Source: Apostichopus parvimensis (taxonomy: Eukaryota; Echinodermata; Holothuroidea; Aspidochirotida; Stichopodidae). Taken from it: 26,689 nucleotides of DNA. The stretch is taken from NCBI GenBank assembly GCA_000934455.1, contig KN885179.1:1-26689 (forward strand), given 5' to 3'. A program made the position numbers and the translations under genes. The notes under the pieces were generated by a model, which ran no database searches, was not told the DNA's origin, and saw nothing but the letters and a program-made list of their open reading frames with translations. Below are positions 10,723 to 21,766 of this stretch, one piece after another (the first letter of the stretch is position 1; every line of letters starts with the position of its first letter).

Positions 10723-12644
10723 CTTAAATGCACAATTTATTTCAAACTACTGACAAAGACTTAAACCCTGGTATAGATAAAATCATTGTTGCCTGTATTA
10801 TTTGTAGCTACCTGTGTCCTGTTCGTTAATAAGTTTATTTAAGCCATGATTAGCCCTAACGATTGCTCACATGTTTAAGGTGGGATTATTAGATAAACAA
10901 TGATACCGTTTCTGTAATGTACACATGGTAATTTAATTTTCTCTTCACTTGTAATATCAAACAAAGCTACAACTTGGAAGTACAACCAGGTTGTGAAAGT
11001 AGCTCCATAATTTATTATGTATCAAACTGTGACATTTTTCCTGCCTTTTTGTTGGTCACCTCTTACTAGCCTCAAAGAAAAGGAATTTTGGATATCTTAA
11101 AAAACAGCAATATTGTTACATTTGTGATGTTCCTACTGTAGATCTGTAAAACTTGTCAAACTGAAGGGGCCAACCTAATGGAAGGGCTTCTATTGAAGAC
11201 CGACATTTTTAGTACCTCATTTGTTAATATGTTCTGTAGTAGTATGTATGTATCAAGGGTATTCATTACAGCATAACAGACTCTTAATGAATAGTGGGAT
11301 ATTCAATTTGGTTAATATATTCCACAGTGATTCATGAGCTCAGCCTTTGTGTAACATTACAGCCACTCTTTTAGTTTACAGCCTCAGATACAACAACTGA
11401 ATATCACTGCGCATAATTTACCATTGGACAATTACAATTAACAATAACCAGTCTTAAGCATACAGAACATCTACTATGGAAGGTTATTTAAGCCTTGATA
11501 TTGAGTGATCAATCTAAATAATGGACTTGTGTCAATTGGGAATCATAGCCTGCAAGGTTTTATTATCTATCAAACTCAGTATTTTAAAATATGTATAAAC
11601 TGATTCTAAAAAGTTCCAGCTACTGTATCTTTAGTAGCATGAAAGATGGTAAATGTGTGCAGGAGATTAATTCATGAAACATCGTCTCACTTGATGGAGC
11701 ATGCAACTACATTGAAATGTTAGATGTTAAAATGTATTTACAAGTCTGAACATTTGAGAGCGATTTCACTACTCTATCAGTATCAGCCATTTCTGTACTT
11801 CTCATATGTTAATGCACACAAATAACGAAATAGATCAAGTTCCTTCTCAGGTCTGTTCGACCAACCGCCTGCCGTTAAAAGAGAGCTAATCCTATATATA
11901 CCATTCATCTGAAACTGTCTGAATTTGTCAGGTGTGGTTGTCATATACGTCGTCGAGATATATGTTTCACATTTTCTACTCGATTCATTAGTAGTCTGGT
12001 GTATGTATCCGATGCACATAGCAGTATTAACTCTATGATCAAGAGATTGCTCGAGAGATTGCCGAGTGTCAATGACTGCTTGGTCGTTGCCGGTTCCCCA
12101 TCGTCTGGAATCTGTTTCTGGCAGGGCATTTACATTCCAGCTTCTCTTATGAATGACTGATCATCCTCACCATGATTTTTATCTTGTTAAAGTTATCCAA
12201 ATTTATTTATTTTTTAAAAAATTTTTTCCTCTTTTTTTTTGTTGTGGAATTCATCTAAGAGTATATAGGCAAAAGGAAGATCTGATTTCTTTTAACACTA
12301 GTAGCAATATGTTGTAACTATATCATGTGTGCGTACTGTACACTTTACATTGGTAGGAGATTTTTTTTACCCCTTAACCTTAACCGATATTAGCGTCATG
12401 CATTTTAGAAATGATAAATCTGTAATTGGTTGATTCATTCTACAGGTACACCAGACAGGTTGATTTAAATATTAACTAAATGTTCCATATATCTAAAAAA
12501 ATAAAAGTGATGTCGATTATATGATCCACCTGTCATGTATGCAGTGTGCAATTAGGGTTGTTATGAGCTCTTATCACTGAGAACCCACCCTGGGTTTTCC
12601 ATGGTCCAAGCTTAATTTCAAGGAAATCTGAGGCTTATTTAAAT

Positions 12645-12710
12645 TCCCACCTTGCAAATGTCCACCTTCCCACCTTTTCCCACCCTTCTTTCCCACCTTC
12701 CCACTCTTGC
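12645..12710. repeat. CCCACCTT-rich low-complexity tract
   Basis: The segment repeats variants of CCCACCTT (cccacctt, tccacctt, cccacctttt, cccaccctt). It is strand-asymmetric: pyrimidine-rich on + and purine-rich on -. No function is suggested. Confidence 0.8.
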
Positions 12711-15489
12711 AAAAAACTGATGGTCTTTCAGTTCCATACTACTGTTTTAATATATTTCGCTAATTCTCTATGAGATTCACATATTATCAAATCTTATCTG
12801 TATAGTGATTTCAATATTGGCTAGAACAGACCACCTGCTCCTTTCTGCGGAAGACGAAAATGCCATCAGCTTGGAAAAATATTTTTCATTTATTGATCGA
12901 GACCCTGAGAGCAGTGTTGATTTACACGTTCGGGGTTTTAGTTTACATTTCGCAAGTGGGTAAAATAAGAAAGCTATACGTGCAGGCTCTATCAAAAAGT
13001 TTCATGGAATCTAGCAGAAGATGAGATAGATTCAGCTTATAAATTTGTTGTTATATTCTGACAAAGGTTGGTCAGAATGAATGCTATATTATATTAAGTG
13101 GAGAGCTAAGATGGTCAGTGACAGCCCTCCAATCCATTACTGTTTACCAGTGCTATCGGTGAATTTAATCTGGTTTGTCCGGTTCACAGCAGGATCCCGA
13201 TTTAACTGCATCTTTGGTCAGAGTCCGGTTATCACTACAGTAGTTGTACTGACTGCAAAGTATATTACAGTGATTCATAACTTTTGTACATCTCAAACAT
13301 AGCTGTTTGCATTGATTTTGGTAAATTGCTAATGTACTATTCAAGGTAACGGCATTGAAGACTCGCCCCAAACCGCATGCCGCGCACTGAAAAAGTTAAC
13401 TTTTTTATCCATTGCTTACAAGTGAGGTTTTCTTCTTGTTGCTACAAAATGCAGACAGTAATGAAACGTGATACCTTGTTATCTTTTATCTAAACCTGAG
13501 ATGTCGCTGCTATGAACACTGTGTTGTGGGTATTGACTGTAGCTGTATGTATTGGCTGTACGCTAGTGTCTAATTACCGGTAGCAAGCTGTGTGTGTATT
13601 TTCTGGGATCGATGGTGGTGTCTAACACTTCTGTTTTAACTCATTCGAAACTAGGTCAGATTACGTGCATGAGACGTTTCTTTGTGCGCGAGTCTTCACA
13701 CCCTTTAAAGATCTGTGGACAGGTAAATGTCATACCTGTCTATTAGATACATGTACAAAGCATTGAAAAATGTGAAACAGCACCACAATTCTCATCAAAA
13801 TCCACCAAATATTGACCATTTTACAAGACAGTTTCTATTTTACACCTACATCATGAATAAACACAAGCTACAAATGCAAATCTGTGACGTGGACAAGTTG
13901 CACTTTGAATAAATTTCTTACTATATCCTTTGTTTGTTCAACCTTCATATCCAAGGACAGTTGTTATGTTGATAATCCCTGTGGGGTTTATTTTGGAAGT
14001 AGCTGATATTGTCTACTTGGAAAATGTCACCATCACCAACCAAACTGCACTGTAGCTGGCAAGTAATTAACAGATCATTTATATACTATATAGGGTTAAG
14101 AAAAGAAAATACTGACACTGTGTATCATTCCATATCATAGCTAAAATGAGGTGATCTCAGAATTGGTCACACTTTGAAGAGGAATACCTTGACTACGGTC
14201 AAAGATATTAAAATATTTGCGACAGATTTTTGCACTAGAGGATCTTAATCTATAATTGTCGAGTAAATCAGCTCTTTTGGTTACATGTCCACATACCTTT
14301 GAAAGATGCAGTAAGAATGCACATTAAAAGTTGCTTGGCCCATCAAAGTTCATCTCTCAAGCATGGATTAAAATTACATTAAACTGGAGCAAAAAAATTG
14401 GTTACTGTCATTACCAAATTCATGGCAATTTCTGCCCGAATCTTACTTGCAAATTTAGTAAGCCTGATACAGTAGGTTAGGTGCAATTGTTATGCTAGAA
14501 TTGACATGCTAGGGTTGCAGGGTTGTTTGTACAGTATAGTATGCTACCTAAGCAGACGTGCTCTGGATTTTGTACATGTCTCGTTAAATTAATGCTACAA
14601 ACTGAGGATACATACATATTATACCAAGTGTATGATAGGAGATACTACAGTATGTTGTAAAAGACAATTAGCTTCCTCATTATTACAGAGATTAGTTTAT
14701 GATGACAAAATATAAAACATATTATAAAACCAGCGCATTATGAATTTCACCTGCGCCAAAAATCTTGTGGATTTATCATTCTCAACCTCTAAAGGACAGG
14801 TGTTAAATACCTTATAGACTTAACACATAATCTGCTACTTTAAAATATTACCAAAAAAACCATGATAATGATGAAATCTAGCCAAAAAAGTAAAAATAAA
14901 TCTCAAAGGGTATGTAACTCAATGAGGAGTGCAATCATATGTTAATGGCTGGTGTACATAGATCTGGGTACATCAAATATATAATGAAATATTAAAAACT
15001 AAGTGGTTGTGCAGTATATTGAAAAGTTAGAAGCCAAGGCCAGGGCAGTTTGAAAAGACTTTATATACTTCATTGTACGTCATTTCTGTTAAATTTTACC
15101 AAAGAAAAATATGGTTGCCATGGTCAATCAAACCGACCATGCATGAAATGATGTTTTTCACAAGTTTCATTATATGCTCTAATATAAAGGTAAGAAGAAA
15201 CATCCATAGACCTCAGTTAAAGGTGATGTAGTCACAATAAAAGCCACATAAGTAAAGGAAATTGAATCAAAATCACTGATTAAAATTACTTATTGAAAGA
15301 TGTTGTCATGTACATGTTATGCTGGAGGTGTTTTAATCATTCCAATTGCACTTAACAGTAATGAGTCATTGTTCCTTAGACGGCCATATAGAAGCCTAAT
15401 CACAATGACCAACAACAGAAGACAGACAATTCAAGCAGTACTACGATGATCGATAAGATCACAATTATCATATTTTCCTTTCTTATCTG

Positions 15490-15593
15490 TTTTTTTCTTT
15501 TCTTTTCGTTGCTTTTCTTTTCTTTTCTTTGCTTTGCTTTGCTTTGCATTGCTTTGCTTTGCATTGCTTTGCATTGCTTTTTTCTTATTATTG
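15490..15593. repeat. Polypyrimidine-biased pentanucleotide tract (TTTTC)n / (TTTGC)n
   Basis: The tract begins as TTTTC repeats, changes to TTTGC repeats, and ends with alternating TTTGC and ATTGC units. This gradient is what slippage with point mutation of one unit would give. Confidence 0.93.
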
Positions 15594-15795
15594 ATTTATT
15601 ATAGCTTTACTCAGCTCAAGAGATGGTTTGATGAAAGACATCATGTACAGAAGTTACATATATGTAGATAATTCACAACTAATATGGATTGTACAGTATC
15701 AACACACTACATTTGTATATCATACTTTCATACATATGTGCTGAACTGTTTCTTTATGCAAATTCTTGACTATGGGTTTGTTGTATTATTATTAA

Positions 15796-15823
15796 GGGAG
15801 GTTGAGGAGGGGGAGGAGGGGGG
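15796..15823 (+). repeat. G-rich tract
   Basis: Purine-only stretches with runs of 3, 5 and 6 G separated by A, T or GA. It lies just left of dispersed-motif copy 4. Confidence 0.8.
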
Positions 15824-15837
15824 AATTTCCATCAGAA

Positions 15838-15900
15838 TCACTCTGCACCTTGGTTACCTGTCTCCACTCTACTATTGCACTTTCCCATCTACCTAGCATA
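15838..15900 (+). repeat. Dispersed ~60-bp motif, copy 4
   Basis: TCACTCTGCACC, then GGTTACCTGTCTCC, then TTGCACTTTCCCATCTACC and TAGCATA. The left core is the most diverged of the four copies. The right half (TGCACTTTCC..CTACCTA) matches copy 1, and CCTAGCAT matches copy 3. It is flanked on both sides by G-rich sequence. Confidence 0.5.
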
Positions 15901-15944
15901 CGAGCTGTAACTTTTCATCTTTGCAGACCTGCTGAGCCTTTTTT

Positions 15945-15966
15945 GGGGGCGAGGGAGGGGGGAGGG
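15945..15966 (+). other. G-quadruplex-type motif
   Basis: Four G runs (5, 3, 6 and 3) are separated by loops CGA, A and A, which meets the usual G3+N1-7 pattern with very short loops. On the + strand this would also be in the nascent arrestin pre-mRNA. Folding was not tested. Confidence 0.6.
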
Positions 15967-16786
15967 CCCACCACCAGCTTCCAATTCTAACAGAAGGGAA
16001 GTGTACAGTCTGCAAGTTTGTGACAGACTTGCATCAACAAACATCATTTCACTCTTCATTGCTTGTATTTGGTGTCTGAGTTAGTCCTCCTGGGGAAAGT
16101 AATTGAGGCATACATCATGAGTATCTTATGAATATTCATAGAGACATGTTTTTGCCTGCAGGTTGTACATCTTTTGTTTTGGTACATGAGATGTGAGATC
16201 AGCCCGTACTTCTGTATATAGTGTATGTTTTGTAAGATGAACAGCTGTTACTGTCTTCTGAGTAACTTTATATTCTTGAGTAGCATCAAATACATGGCTG
16301 GGAATTTTCATTTTACGTCGTTCCTCCTGCACATGTCTCCTACACATGTATACGCAATCCATCTACCCTGCCTATCTGTTTGGTATAAAACCTGCCATGC
16401 ATGGTAACAGGAGGATAGTGACCAGAGAGAGGGTCAGTGGAGGTCTCCTCAATCAAGTAATACCCAAACCAGTGGTGGTTTTCATAACATTATATACGGG
16501 TGAACATTTGATTTCCTCCTCATCTTTGTAAACTTTTCATTAACCTTTAGTTACGTGAAAGAACAGTTCATTGAGAATGTCAACCGGATTAGATGAGGTT
16601 AGGTGGTTTTCATGAGGGGATTAGCAAGAGCTACAGTGAGAGATTTTTAACAATCAGGGTGTTAAGAATTAAGAGAATTCTATGTGGATATATCACAGTT
16701 AATCAACTTCTAAAGGGCTTAAACCATCTAGAGAGTATAGTGTCAAACAGAAAGCTGGTTGCTGTAAACAGGAAGGCATTTATCAA

Positions 16787-17026
16787 GGAGTGTTAGCTCA
16801 GTGGTTAACGCCGGTGCCTTCCAATCATTAGGTCCCGAGTTCGAGTCACTCCAAGATTAATGTATGTCGTCCAGTTACAGAGTTGTTGAAAATTGACAAT
16901 TCATAATCATGGACGTTAAATATGAATCTAAGAGACTGACTTTGGTCAGCTTGATAAGTCAATGATGGCTTCTTCGCGAGTTCCTGCTTGCAGGAGGATC
17001 TAAAATACATACATACATACATACAT
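16787..17026 (+). mobile_element. tRNA-Gly-like SINE with (ACAT)n tail
   Basis: The head (16787-16852) has a Pol III A box, TAGCTCAGTGG, and a B box, GAGTTCGAGTC, spaced as in a tRNA. Its ends can pair as an acceptor stem (GGAGTG with CACTCC). The segment TGCCTTCCAATCA resembles the tRNA-Gly(TCC) anticodon arm (TGCCTTCCAAGCA in the human gene, from memory). A body of about 150 bp unrelated to tRNA follows. It ends in GCGAGTTCCTGCTTGCAGGA, which contains the hairpin TCCTGC-TT-GCAGGA, and then four to five ACAT units. A clean target-site duplication was not seen. It is too decayed at the acceptor and D arms to be a functional tRNA gene. Confidence 0.8.
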
Positions 17027-18740
17027 CTTATATCTGACACGCTTCCCTATAGATTCATCATATATGCCCGTAGGATTGATAACCCGACAACAGTGTTACT
17101 GAAATTCACACATTTCATTACAAGCTGCAGGGCAAAATCTCTGCTGAATTGATACTGTGCATCCTTAGGAGAGACTGAGAAAACTAAGGTAAAGGATCAT
17201 GTCATGTATATATATCAGTCCCTCACTTTCAGCAAACTTGACAGATGTAATTTCAAAGTTCTAATCTGTTAAAAAATTTAAGAGATTATTTGGCTCAGCA
17301 TCAGTTTATCATATCTAACTTTTTTATCTCAAAACTTATAAGTTTTCAGTATCAAAACTAGAAATGTATGTGAGCAACAAGTCTATATGACATGTATCTC
17401 TTAAAAGATTAATCTCATTCTTGTCATTATTTATGGCTCCTGCTATGAGTTTCTCACGAGACGGCTACCGTGACTACCCAGAAATTGATGGATGTTTACT
17501 GTAGCTGTGAACCATGCTAAGCCTCTTAATATTTCATATCTAGTCCATGCATAATTTGACATTTAATATACATTGCAATCGACCATACTTTGGGTACATT
17601 TAGCCTGAGACGTGTCATTTGTGTCGTTTGTCAGAAAAAAATTCCCATCTTCGTGACTTCAAGTTTTGGAAGAAACAGGCAAAATTTGAGTATATTAAAT
17701 ATTTCTTCATATTTGAGAAAATTAGCAATGAGGGGGGGGTGAAGTTAGTAGATACTTAAGTCGACAGACTTGGCTTCAATAGCTTCTGGTGAATTCTGTG
17801 CATATGTTTGTCATCAGTACATAGTCCTGAATCAACAGAGCAATATTTCATCAGGGAGATGTTCTTGCAGTAACAGCTTCTTGATTTCATTAAAAAGATG
17901 ATAAACCTCATAGCCTTGTTACTGCAGAGGAGGCTGTAAATTAACTCACATTGATACTCTGAGATAATTTTTTTTTCGGAGATTAAGTATGGCCTAACAG
18001 CAATCATAACTGATTGAATACAATTGGTATGTTTTGATATTCCTTAAATATAAAAGACTGAAGACTTGATCAAGTTTAATAGTGACTTTATTGAACCTCT
18101 TGTGCTGGACACTTTAATGCGACTTAGTAAAGGAAAATGTGCATTTCACTTCTTTGTGGCACAGTGATGAAGAACAAAATTGTCTTCAAGGGACTTATAT
18201 AATCGTGACCCTTGAAACGAGCAAGAGTTTTTGTTTTTCCCCTCCCGTTTTAGTGGTGGTGTTCAACATTAGCATATATTAAGAAGAAAATGATGATGCT
18301 TAAGTTTGGCTTCTCCTTTAATTAAGCACTTTGCTAGAACCCTTTGTTTCTATTATTCAGAACTCATTAGTGAATCCCTCGCCTTTCAAGATTGACCCTG
18401 TTGAGATTCATCAAGTGAAAAATGGGTCAGTGTGGTTCTGCTGTATTATGCTGTGTCGTTTCTCGTACACACATGACACATACCGCCATACCCTGTAATG
18501 AACCAGTGTATTTAAAGAGACATCCAGCAGCTGGAATTATTATGCAGAGTCAGTGTTTTGAAGAAAGTTGAAAATGAAAATGAATTTTTTGCGATGCCAA
18601 ATCTTTAAATATGATATTATAATCTATAAACAATCCTTAACTTGATAGTCCAATGATATGAAGTTTCACTCCTGTCCTGTCACTCACCTTGTAATATTGG
18701 ATTTAATATTCTGATAATGTAATTTGGTTTATCATGTACC

Positions 18741-18798
18741 TTCATAAACATAACAAACTTACAGAAATCTTCATAAACATAACAAACTTACAGAAATC
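18741..18798 (+). repeat. Perfect 29-bp tandem duplication
   Basis: Two identical adjacent 29-bp units begin ttcataaacataacaaac and end ttacagaaatc (18741-18769 and 18770-18798). Full identity implies a recent event or an assembly artefact. Confidence 0.93.
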
Positions 18799-19640
18799 TT
18801 GTAAAATGTTTACATTTGTATGCTTTCATATTCATTCTCGTCTTCATTTTTATTCCCTCAAGAAATATTAGGTAAGCAGTATTTGGTAAATTCTTCTCAA
18901 TTTTTTTTATATTTTTTTTATCAATATTAGAATTGTTTTAAGTGTTGCTTTGATCTGATTGTGCTTGGGCTGAGAGGCACAGACTACAGTCAGTGTGCAC
19001 GGTTAGCTATACCCTTAATAAGAAAGCTTGCATCCTTGGGTCACCGCCAGCCTGTGTGTGAGCGTACGTGGGTTACACGCTCACCGATGAACACGGATTC
19101 TCAATGATGTGTAGAGGGTGTGTGTCCCTATCGTGTGTGATTGACTGTGATTGCTGCACGACAATTTATTCTGAATATTTCATGGCTGTGAAATTGTCAG
19201 TAACGTCGTCGGTATTAAAGGCCTAGACAAAATGAGTGGGCTGAGCACTGCGGAATAGCAGAATAAACATGCAACTCTCTTGCCCTGAATGTAAGGGGCA
19301 TAAATTCTAGATTGGTGGTAAGTGTTGGATTATAAGAAGTGAGATAATGATGAAGCCTCTGTGGAGGCTTCACTCAGTTACATTGTCAGTCTACCTATTA
19401 AACTCTGTGTACATGAGTCTATTAACTGTTGTATTAAAAGGTATGATTTTTTCGAACCATTGGTCGTCATAGCAACATTGTCTTATTCATTACGTGATCA
19501 TTCAAGAAGAAAATGTGTAGTTGCTGTTATGCTTCCTTGTTATCAAATCCATATAAATATGGTGAAGAAAAAGTCCTTGCAGAAATTATGGTTTTCAAAA
19601 GAGGTTGTTATTGCAGGAAGCTTCAGTATATATGGTTAGC

Positions 19641-20044
19641 TGTGTGACAGTGAACTAATATTTGTTAATTGCAGGTGAATGTATGTAGTCAAATGCAAAT
19701 GCAAGTGGACTTGTTGGTAATATAAGTGAGGTATGCAGGGTGGATATGTGATAGAGAGTTAATTGTTGATTGTAGAATTGTAGTGGATTTGTTATTAATG
19801 GAGGTGAGGTACAGTATGGCATACATCTAATGACTTGTTAATTGTGGGTCAATATATGTTGGAATAGGTTTAAAGTGGACTACAGTAGTGGTTAATATCA
19901 GTGAGATTATATTACAGGGTGGATGTGTGACAGTGAACTGTTTGACATTTGGAGGTGAATTTATGTAGGGAAGGGTTTCAGTGGATTTGCCGTTAATGTA
20001 GGTGAGGTATTTGTATATGCATGGTGGATGTGTCATAGTGAATT
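19641..20044 (+). repeat. ~100-bp minisatellite, left part (four units plus start of a fifth)
   Basis: Diverged units begin at about 19643, 19747, 19827, 19926 and 20031 (spacings 104, 80, 99 and 105). Shared words include TGTGACAGTGAACT, AATTGCAGGTGAAT, AGTGGATTTG, GTTAATGTAGGTGAGGTA and GGGTGGATGTGTGA. The array breaks off within the fifth unit, where the 712-bp insertion begins, and resumes at 20757. No reading frame persists through the units. Confidence 0.75.
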
Positions 20045-20756
20045 TTGGCTTTTCTTAGCATAGTTCTCATCACAGGATGGTGGGGTAGCCACGTCTGGAG
20101 CCTCCCAGTATTTAAGTTTCCCAAGTTGTAGTTTTTGGTTACGATGAAAATCTAACCTTTGCATTCATGATGGCGTATGCGTGTATGTGTGCGTTTGTTT
20201 TTCTATCTGACCAAGGACTTGAACAAAAGAATTCCAGGTCCTCGGTTGTGATTTCTAAAGAATCACCACGTCCTCGGAAGAATTCTATTGTATGGGGTAT
20301 TGTTAAGATTAGGGTACATGGATTTGAACAATGGAAAATACAATGGGGTCCTCGGTTGGAATGTCATACAAACGTGTGTGTGTGTGCACGTCTGTTAAGC
20401 CCAGCTTGTAAACACGATATCTGAAGAAGGGAAGGTCGGACCAATTTCATATTTGGTGCGAAGAAGTACCACATTGAGTACAAGAAACCTATCATTTTTT
20501 GGAGGTCAAAGGTCATGTGGAGTCACCAGGAGTCAAATTGTGAAAACCTTTAAACATGATATTTCCAGAAGAGGAGCTTGGACAGACCTCACATTTGATG
20601 TGTAATTGTACCACATTGGGTAAAAGAATACTATTGATTTTGGTGGAAATCAAAGATCATTTGGGGTCACCAGACGTCAAATTGTGAAAACCTTGTAAAA
20701 CACAATATCTCAATATCCCACCTACCCCCTCCGTTCCCCCTCCCTCTGACACTAGG
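20045..20756. mobile_element. 712-bp insertion splitting the minisatellite
   Basis: The ten bases ATAGTGAATT occur at 20035-20044 and again at 20757-20766. The right-hand copy continues with the expected next part of the minisatellite unit (AATTGTAGGTGAATGCATG). This is the pattern of an insertion with a 10-bp target-site duplication. The inserted ends are not inverted repeats. The interior contains three GTCCTCGG words (20239-20360), a short GT run and a 142-bp-period repeat. No transposase or reverse transcriptase was recognised. The class is unknown; the 85-codon frame starting near 20167 looks incidental. Confidence 0.6.
20408..20720 (+). repeat. 142-145-bp-period repeat (about 2.2 copies) inside the insertion
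   Basis: Units start at TAAACACGATATCT (about 20409), TAAACATGATATTT (20551) and AAAACACAATATCT (about 20697). Both full units contain TACCACATTG, a GGTCA-rich box, GGAGTCACCAGGAGTC or its variant GGGGTCACCAGACGTC, and AAATTGTGAAAACCTT. The first unit carries AGGTCA-A-AGGTCA (20503-20515), a perfect DR1 arrangement of the nuclear-receptor half-site; in the second it has decayed to AAATCAAAGATCA. I recall similar GGTCAAAGGTCA repeats from other marine invertebrate genomes but cannot name the family. Confidence 0.75.
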
Positions 20757-21215
20757 ATAGTGAATTAATTGTAGGTGAATGCATGCAGAAGAGGGTTTAT
20801 AAAGCGGTTGTTAACAAGGGTGTACAGACCTTCGGGTTACAGGAATTTGGTTTCCTTTTGTACATCCTGATCCGCTTTGTGTTTTCTTACTTTGTTGTTT
20901 GTATACTGTTTTTGTGATTGGATCAAATATATAATGAAATGAAACAAAGGTAAAGCATGCATGATATATGCGTGTGAGACCATGAACTGGATGATAAATG
21001 CAGGTAACCATTCCAGGTGTAATAGTTAGTGACTGGTAGAGCAGTTGGTTGGCTATGTAGGTTAAGATATTCAGGGGTGGGTTGAAGTGGTACCCATTGA
21101 TAATGCAGGTATAAAACTATGCAGGCAGGTATGTGTTGCAGTTGGTTGGGTGATTGTTGACGAAGGTCAAGATATGCAGGGACTGGTTAAGTCGTTCATT
21201 GAATGAGAAATGTTG
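20757..21215 (+). repeat. ~100-bp minisatellite, right part
   Basis: The array resumes after the insertion with AATTGTAGGTGAATGCATG. Two later units share AGTTGGTTGG at 21043 and 21140 (offset 97), followed by GGTTAAGATATTCAGGGG or GGTCAAGATATGCAGGGA. These right-hand units are more diverged from the left-hand ones. The run is interrupted by the LINE-tail-like segment at 20818-20945. Confidence 0.6.
20818..20945 (+). mobile_element. Probable 3'-end fragment of a non-LTR retrotransposon
   Basis: About 128 bp unlike the minisatellite sits in the middle of a unit. It ends ATATATAATGAAATGAAAC, resembling the A/T-rich simple-repeat 3' ends of LINEs in many invertebrates. The flanking words AACAA (20813-20817 and 20943-20947) could be a short target-site duplication, but five bases is weak. 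No reverse transcriptase sequence remains, so the LINE clade cannot be assigned. Confidence 0.35.
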
Positions 21216-21766
21216 GTGATGATTTGCAGTCAAGAGTTATAGTAGGTTGCTTATTATGATGTATAAAGATTACAGAACATTAATTTGCAAAATTGAAGTT
21301 CTATTAAACCTGAAAGAGGATATATAATATGGCTGAACATGCTGTATGGTTTTCAAATAATTTTGTATCTGTGGTTGCTGAGATGGTTTTAAAATGATAG
21401 AGCTCTAGATTAAGGTCACATTGCTCATCTCATTCCCTGCATCATCACTGTCCTCTCCTCGCTTTATACCAGCAGGCAAACACATGTCTTCTCTGATTGA
21501 TGAAGTTGACACCACATGTAGACTATATAGAATCGACTTCAATGACTCTGACACAGCCTATCAGATAATCATTTCAAGAATTTCCTCACAGCTATCAACA
21601 TATCTTCTGCCTTGTCATCTGAATTATTATTTGTTACTTTCATGGTGAGGGCACTCCAGGGGTCATTTATCAGTTTCAAATGATTTCATCCGTATCCACT
21701 CCAGAGGTGTAAACAGGAATTCTGAGACTGGAAGGAAGAGCCTTTGGTTTTCCATGTACCATGATA

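Noticed and set aside
14970..14990. Second copy of the LINE-tail word ATCAAATATATAATGAAAT (also at 20922)
   Set aside because: The match is about 19 bp of AT-rich sequence with no similarity upstream. It is probably chance or convergent A/T-rich sequence.
16787..16852. Functional tRNA-Gly gene
   Set aside because: The D arm and anticodon stem pair poorly, and the sequence is fused to a SINE body with a simple-repeat tail.
17640..17700. HLRDFKFWKK reading near 17650, considered as the arrestin RDF exon
   Set aside because: The residues before it do not read TVYLGK and no acceptor lies at the right position.
20045..20756. Helitron or TIR transposon identity for the 712-bp insertion
   Set aside because: The ends show no inverted repeats, and the right end lacks a hairpin-CTRR terminus next to T, so only the insertion itself is supported.
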